A DNA stretch of 64,000 nt from positions 124,001 through 188,000 of the forward strand of contig JAEQBH010001510.1 of the NCBI GenBank assembly GCA_016808115.1, written 5' to 3'. The notes below the pieces were generated by a model. That model was not told where the DNA came from and did not search any database. It was given only the letters and a program-made list of their open reading frames with translations. Positions 58,045 to 64,000 of this stretch are shown piece by piece. The stretch's first letter is position 1, and each line of letters opens with the position of its first letter. A program made the position numbers and the translations under genes. This stretch comes from Tetrastigma voinierianum (lineage: Eukaryota > Streptophyta > Magnoliopsida > Vitales > Vitaceae).

Positions 58045-60019
58045 ATTAGGGGCGTCTTTTAGGACCCATCACAATGAATCTCTCGATGTCTTAGACTTGT
58101 GTAGCCCCAGCAGGGAGTCAGTTATTTGACTGCAAATCAACTGAATACTCGTGAATGTCGTTGACAGGCATTTCTCTGCATCGGCGAACTCTGTATGGGG
58201 AATACCGGGATATATGCTGTGTATAACCTATCTGACATCAATCACATGAGTAAGCGGCTATTAGGCCCATAATAATACTCATCGTACATATCCAGCTATA
58301 TAACCATATTTCAAGAGTTGGTGATTTGCTCTTATACAACGCATATATTAAAATGAAAAGCGTTTAATAAATGTATACATCCCTTGTAAAACCAAGCCTG
58401 GCAGGCTTCCTTCATGAAGAGCACACCTCTATGATGTTTTTGTCTCCTCGATCTATGCGCTCCACATTTGAAAATAATATCATAATTAGGGTGGTAATCT
58501 TTCGATGAGTGGAATCATAATTGAAGTGCTAAAGCTGGTGTATCTGTCTTTCCGAAAACACACATTGATAAATGTGATCACTTGATGTCTGCAGCATTCA
58601 TTTTCCCCGTCTCCATTTGACTCCCTCCACCTTTACTATGCATTATGAGAAACATTATTTTCAGTAGGATATTTGTTTGTTGGACTGCATAGATATAAGT
58701 AGTGAATGTTTCAGATGTTATATTTGAGTGGAATTTCTGCTCGAGATATCAATTGGGCCAACTCAGGCGGTGTTTTTATATGATTTACCTGATGTTTATT
58801 GGTGGGTGGAGCTCAGGCGATTTATATTTTATGGACTACCCTCAGGTAATTATTATTAGTGACCTCAGAAACTATTCTCTCGAGAATCTTACCTCATGCA
58901 CTCACTCTATTGTTCTAGGGTAACAGTGCATATGGAATGCATGATGCTAATTCCATTCTGATTTTATAACACATGCAAATGTAATCCTTGTATATTCTGC
59001 ACATATTTAAATCACAAACATGTTATGTATTTGCATTCGTGTAAAAATTCATTTCAGCAGAAATTTAATTGTGTTTCTGAGCAATTCAACGAATTACTCA
59101 GCCAAACATTATTCACAAAAATATTTGTGAACACTATTCTATGAACATTGAAACCCTCGAGTTCTTGTTCTAGCAATTCACAATCATCGGTTCACTTTAG
59201 CGAGACATTTCACCATTTACTGACCTATGCTTTTATTGTAATACGATTTAAGCATAATTTATGTCATTCACCCAACGAACAACCCCCTCGATTACAGATG
59301 CACATATTGGAGTTAAAAAAAATTCAAACGGTCGGTCCCAGTTTTGGGACGATCAAGCTAACGATAGTTAGGGCCTCGATCAACAGCGAAACACTATAGC
59401 ATGACAAATTGTAAAACCAAACAGAGCAGAGTAAGTGAAACCCCTACCTCTCGAGTTTGTGAAACTCACAAGAGTCACGCGTGAGCCTCTCACATCAGCG
59501 GCTTTCCTTCTTGGCAGGATTTCGACGGTCGGTTGCTAGAAATCTGAAAAGTTATACTCTCTCTAAAACTCAAAAACTCCACTTACGCATCTGCTTTTCT
59601 GGTTCCCTAAGTTTTAGTCTCAATCTCTCATTTGTAGAGCGACCTTGCATACATGTTTTGTCTTATTATTATCATTTTAAAACAATTTCCATAATGCTGC
59701 CATCATGTCCAGCAGTTTTGACATTTACAGTATCTGTTAGTTTCGATCTGCGTTTCTCTAATCACACACGCAACATGTGCCACATGGGTACATGTTAGCA
59801 TATGTATTTCACGTCCGTCACATGTTGTTTACGACACGTGCGCGATGCCTCAAACGTGCGATTAGGCGCGATGCGGGTGACGATAAACGTCTTGTGAATT
59901 TGAGCAGTTCGGCGATGAATCCGTTTCATCGTCCGAGATCTATAGAATAAATTTCTGGGTGCACATTAGAAATTACGATTTTTACCTTTTTCCAAAATTG
60001 GAATTTCGGGTCTTGTTAT
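58045..60019 (-). mobile_element. 3' LTR of a minus-strand chromovirus
   Basis: On the minus strand pol ends in …GACGAAATTTTTAAGGAGGGA, the standard pol end plus polypurine tract of Tekay/Del-like elements (60046-60020), followed by TAACAAGACCCGAAATT, the LTR start. The LTR then runs left through non-coding sequence to about 58045 (TGATGGGTCC … GACGCCCC). Left end estimated. Confidence 0.6.
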
Positions 60020-60159
60020 CCCTCCTTAAAAATTTCGTCCTGAAATTACGGACAATGCAATCACTCATGCATGTACAACGTGCACTTTATCATGCATGTA
60101 AGCGATGCGTTCATCCCATTGAAGCTAAGCTTCCTCATACCTTCATCTCTAACGAGAAG

Positions 60160-61050
60160 GATGGGTGGCCCATCGTATTTCCGCTCCCACGTTGACTCCT
60201 CCTCCATAGTACGCCTTGCACCTATTGTACCTGGCGGTCTTGCGTTTCGTGATGATCACGGTATCAATGCACAGCAGTCCTCCTCGAGGTCCATTAGGTG
60301 GCTCAACCTCAATTTGTCCCCAATCCACCACACATGAGCTCGTCTGGAGTATATGAAAGCATGGAGACCGTGAAAGTACTACCTTGTGGTTTTGTCATGT
60401 CTTTGGTATTAAACAGTGATGCTGTGATAGTGCCCACCCTCTCGAGTATCTCAGAAGGTCCGATAAACCTCGGCACGAGCAACTCGACCACTCCCTTTTA
60501 GCATCACTTCGCGAAGACATGATCCCCAACCTCGTAACTCTATATCGACGTCAGACATCGCTGATAGTTTCTACCAGCCTTGAGCCATGAGAAGACGCCT
60601 GTCAGATCAAGCTCACCTTCCTGAGGTGTCTCTATCTCGATCAGACCGCGTGATGAGCCTCCCACCCTGGCCCAACATAACGCGACGGATTCATACGGCC
60701 TCCCATACAATGCCTCATATGGTGCCATTCGTATACTGGCTCCGATAACTATTGTCGTAGAATTCCACTAAGGCAATTGATCTCACCCTTTATGACCCAA
60801 GACACATGCTCGCAAATGTCCTCTAACACCTATATATAATCTACAATAACATGTAACCCTACACAACCCTCGCGGCAGGTAAACGCCTCGACCTTCCTGT
60901 CACAATCACCGACAATCCAATGGATCGCCAACCTAGTCCATGTCATGAACGACATCCATGTGACCGAGCCCTGTCGGTTTAACAACACTCCAATGCAATT
61001 CTGGGTATCCAAATCTCGAAAGCCGCCCAATTCTATTACTCAACTCTAAG
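60160..61050 (-). pseudogene. Integrase C-terminal region, chromovirus
   Basis: The frame 60728-60540 starts MAPYEALYGRPYESVALCW, the classic block after the integrase core. The frame 60491-60309 reads VELLVPRFIGPSEILERVG and FTVSML, the KL-PR-IGPFEILERVG…FHVSML block. Between and after them the sequence is shifted. No chromodomain was recognised in the tail (60309-60020). Confidence 0.85.
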
Positions 61051-62559
61051 TCTACGTGATAATCGATCGCGTGTTTTCATTCTCGGCAACATAACTCTTC
61101 TCGTTTACACTTTTGTTCTTACATTCATACGTAAATTCGGGATACCTCCCTGCCCTTACACCCTAACTCCCGGTTCACCTTAGGGGATTAACGACCCCTT
61201 TGTTTTTCCTCACACTTTAATTACCTTCACTCGTAATCGAATCCATGAGTCTCATCGACGAGTCCCAAAGACAAATCTCAACCCACACTCACTAAGAGCT
61301 GGCGACGACCTGCATCGTGCACCCACACCCGACTCTGACGCGATGGTTACTCTGCAACACTAACGCAATGATGCCATACTGCGACATCTAACTCGAGGCC
61401 CACCACAGCTGTAATCTCGAGATATCTCACTCCTATAATCTCGACCTATCATGTCAACTCTCACCCTACATCCCAGTGGAAGAACATCTATATTTTGGTT
61501 TCAAAGGCCTTAACCTCTAAGCCCACTTAGTATCGCGTCAAGGAACCCCGGCTTGTTGTCCCACTCATCGACAACCCGATGGTCACAACTCATCTATGTC
61601 AAACATGACATCAACAACCAATATGTTCACTTCACCCTAAGGTCCACCACGCCTGGCCGCGGGCACTCCGATCTCGGTCTCCTCGACCGATCCACACTCG
61701 CCCTTCTCTAGCCTATCTCAGGTTGCCGGAAGCAGTTGTATAGCACTCCCCAACTGGAACCGTTCCTGACCTGCATCAGCGAGAACAATCGATACTCTCC
61801 TGCTCTATAGCTAATCGACTGCATATCCAAAGTCCCGGGATCCGTCTCCGGGGCAATCCGCCTCACATGCCCAACTCGCCCCGTCTTGAAACCCTCGCAG
61901 AAGAAGAAGTCTTCGCCTTCCCGAACTTAGAAGAAGGTTGATCCTCCCTCTTGCTACTAACACCGCATCCCCGAAAGTGCCTGAGATCTCGATCTCTCTC
62001 TCTATGGTCGACCGCCCCAACCATGGTCCATGTCCTGTAGGCGAAATCCTACGATCCTGCCCCGAATGGACAACTTTTAGCCCATTCTCAATCTCCTGTA
62101 ATCAGAACCAATCCTAAGAAACTACGTATTCAAGATTGACATTCGGTCTCTCCCAACCATCACCGCTCAACCTTCTCAGTCGATCGACATTCTGGCGTCG
62201 TGGCACTACGTGTCCCAAAACTCACCTTAGTAAGCCAAACTCACACTTAGCTTGGAACTTTAGCGCATAACCTGATGGTCTCTTAACAATCAGAAAACAA
62301 CCTCAAGTGATACCATGCTCCCACTGGATCGTGGAGTATCAAGATGTCATCCACGGCTATTCACGACAAACCGACGGCAGATAAGGTCAGGAACACCCTA
62401 CGCATGAGGTCCATGTGAATGGAGCCGGCTGGCGATTCGTCAATCCAAAGGGGCATCACCAGAACTCAAAGTGCCCATAACGCCCCAAACGCCATATCTT
62501 AGGGGATATCCGGTTTCCTAACTCTCACCGATGGTAAATCAAAGGGCGGTTGTTCATTC
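61051..62559 (-). pseudogene. Heavily decayed RT/RNase H/integrase stretch of the same chromovirus
   Basis: CG-richer coding-like composition between the RT start on the right and the integrase end on the left, but I could not read any motif with certainty. The assignment is by position and composition. Confidence 0.45.
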
Positions 62560-62970
62560 GAGTAGACTCATGGGCCCTCTCAACCGATCAAATAAATCAT
62601 CAACTCGTAATGGGTGTACCGATTCTGATCGTAACCCTGCTCAACCCGCTCATAGTCAATTCACAAGCCGAAGGTCTTGGCCCTTCTTCTTCGCAAATAG
62701 AACCGAGCGCCCCATGGTGAAGTGTCGTCCAAGAACCCTCATTCACGCCCGACCGGACTCGAGTTCCCGTAACTCAACTCCGGGTGCCATCCTATGTGGA
62801 GTCATAGAGATGGGGCGGCACCGGTGTAACTCGATACCAAAGTCTACTTCTACCCTCCGGTGGAGGTAGTCAAGGTAGCTCTTTATCCGGAAAACATCCA
62901 CATACTCGCAAATTACTGAGGTAGATCTAAGTCTCGGTCTCCTCGCCCTTCTAGGTAAGGCTCGCTAGCC
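62560..62970 (-). pseudogene. Reverse transcriptase start, chromovirus
   Basis: The minus strand reads ICEYVDVFRIKSYLDYLHRR, VEVDFGIELHRC-RPISMTPHRMAPGVELREL and SVLFAKKKGQDLRLVN. This corresponds to the family pattern EF-DVFP-DLPGLPP-REVEF-I-L…PIS-PPYRMAP-EL-EL…VLFVKKKDGS-RLC-DYR. Stops and small shifts are present. It is interrupted at 62977 by a plus-strand LTR, so gag is not in view. Confidence 0.85.
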
Positions 62971-62976
62971 AACCCC

Positions 62977-64000
62977 TGTAATACCCCAAATTATACCATA
63001 ACAGTTTTATAACATGTTTTGGGTATAATAAACGAAAAGTATATTTATTCGAATAAAATAAAGATAAAAACAAAATAGAATATGCATAAGTTAAATTACA
63101 AATAATAAAGAAGATTCGAGGCTATCTGTAAAAATATTATAAATTGATTTGTAAATATTATAAGAGTTGAGGACCAAAGTAAAATAAAATGGGATAAGAT
63201 CACAGTGATAAGACCAAAAGAAATATATTATTTTGTCTTGAGAGCAGAGCAAATACGGACAAAGAGAGAAGAGAGTAGTTAAGAAGATTAAGGTGTATGG
63301 AATTACTAAATTTGAGTATGGAATTTGAGTATGGGTACGGATACATGTCTTGGGTAGTGGAATCCAGGATTTGTATCAAAAGTATGGAAATATGGCATTG
63401 GTATGGAATTAAGTGATTTGCATAGAAAAGTATGGAACCACGAATAAGTGTATGTAACCATGGAGTATGGAAGTCTAGTTTTGACTATAAAGTTTAGATA
63501 CATGGTTAAGAACCCTCTATCTTGTGTATGGTTTGGGTTTAGAACTCCTAAACTCCTTTCTTGTGGTTGAGTTAAGAAGAGCTTTGCTCCTAAATATGTG
63601 TTTGAGAAGGTCCGCTTACAAGTCGAACCTTAAAATTCTGCTTTAGATCATGCAGTAGTTGAATCTTAGAACGGTTTTTTGAGTAAGAAATAAAGAGAAT
63701 TTGGTAGTAAGTCCTTTCTATTAAAATAGTAGCCACATCAATGAACTTGATGTTAGGCTTTTTGAATTTCTTAATTGACTTCAGAGACCAAGTTATGGTC
63801 TTTACTCAACAGCCAAACGGGTGGACGGGTCGTTAGCGAATAAAGGGTCGCCCGCAACAAGCTGCCAACAAGGGGTCGCTGGCAACCAAAGGGTCGCCCA
63901 ATGTTGGTCACCAACGCGGTCGTTACACGTTGGTCGCCCAACAAGTGAAGCCGCCCAACAAGTATTGCCAAGGAATGCTGGTCGCCCAACAAAGGGTCGC
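62977..64000 (+). mobile_element. Plus-strand chromovirus-type LTR, cut by the window end
   Basis: Starts TGTAATACCCCAAATTATACC, the canonical start of Tekay/Del-like LTRs, directly after the interrupted minus-strand RT. The interior is AT-rich and non-coding, then changes near 63820 to a GGTCGCCC word repeat. The right end is outside the window. Confidence 0.7.
63826..64000 (+). repeat. Irregular GGGTCGCCCAACAA word repeat
   Basis: GGTCGC followed by CC, CAACAA or TGG recurs at least seven times in 175 bp (for example 63845, 63875, 63892, 63931, 63979 and 63994), with CCAACAAG between. It continues beyond the window. Similar in character to the CG-rich word clusters in other LTRs here. Confidence 0.75.

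Overview
The window is nuclear DNA of a flowering plant, most likely a eudicot. It holds two recognisable host genes, both with plant-type GT-AG introns: an R2R3-MYB transcription factor of subgroup 9 (MYB17-like, + strand, 9767-13770) and a group-1-type remorin (- strand, 21453-25671). The rest is AT-rich intergenic DNA and a large amount of decayed, nested Ty3/Gypsy LTR retrotransposon. No bacterial-type features, rRNA, recognisable tRNA or CRISPR array were seen.

Layout. 1-5100: remnant of a minus-strand Tat-like Ty3/Gypsy pol, then LTR-like sequence rich in short GTCGC words. 5100-9000: AT-rich DNA with a tandem duplication, a possible hAT-type MITE and a ~765 bp element with long terminal inverted repeats. 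8926-13770: MYB promoter with ACGT boxes, a leader with two overlapping uORFs, and three MYB exons at the canonical R2R3 splice positions; intron 2 carries a 0.9 kb minisatellite, and exon 1 as printed is frameshifted. 14240-21010: plus-strand chromovirus-like element whose RNase H is split by a 2.5 kb solo LTR. 21453-25760: intact remorin gene of five exons. 26600-30290: intergenic DNA with three independent tandem duplications. 30290-32510: plus-strand ORF1 of a Tat-like element. 32526-54350: minus-strand Athila-like retrotransposons in a head-to-tail array with four related ~1.1 kb LTRs, one internal region being interrupted by a 4.26 kb plus-strand LTR. 54660-64000: more chromovirus-type LTRs and a minus-strand pol, with one unassigned coding-like stretch at 56330-57560.

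Functionally, the two host genes need not be related. The MYB would be a nuclear DNA-binding regulator of the MYB17/LMI2 class (meristem identity in Arabidopsis). The remorin would be a plasma-membrane nanodomain scaffold. All transposon coding regions seen carry stops or frameshifts, so none looks autonomous.

I did not find a convincing undescribed biological system. The observations most worth following are the MYB exon-1 lesions, the hybrid 92/175 bp minisatellite in MYB intron 2, the shared-LTR Athila array, and the clouds of short CG-rich palindromes inside several of the LTR-type sequences. Transposon boundaries are estimates from reading and were not computed.
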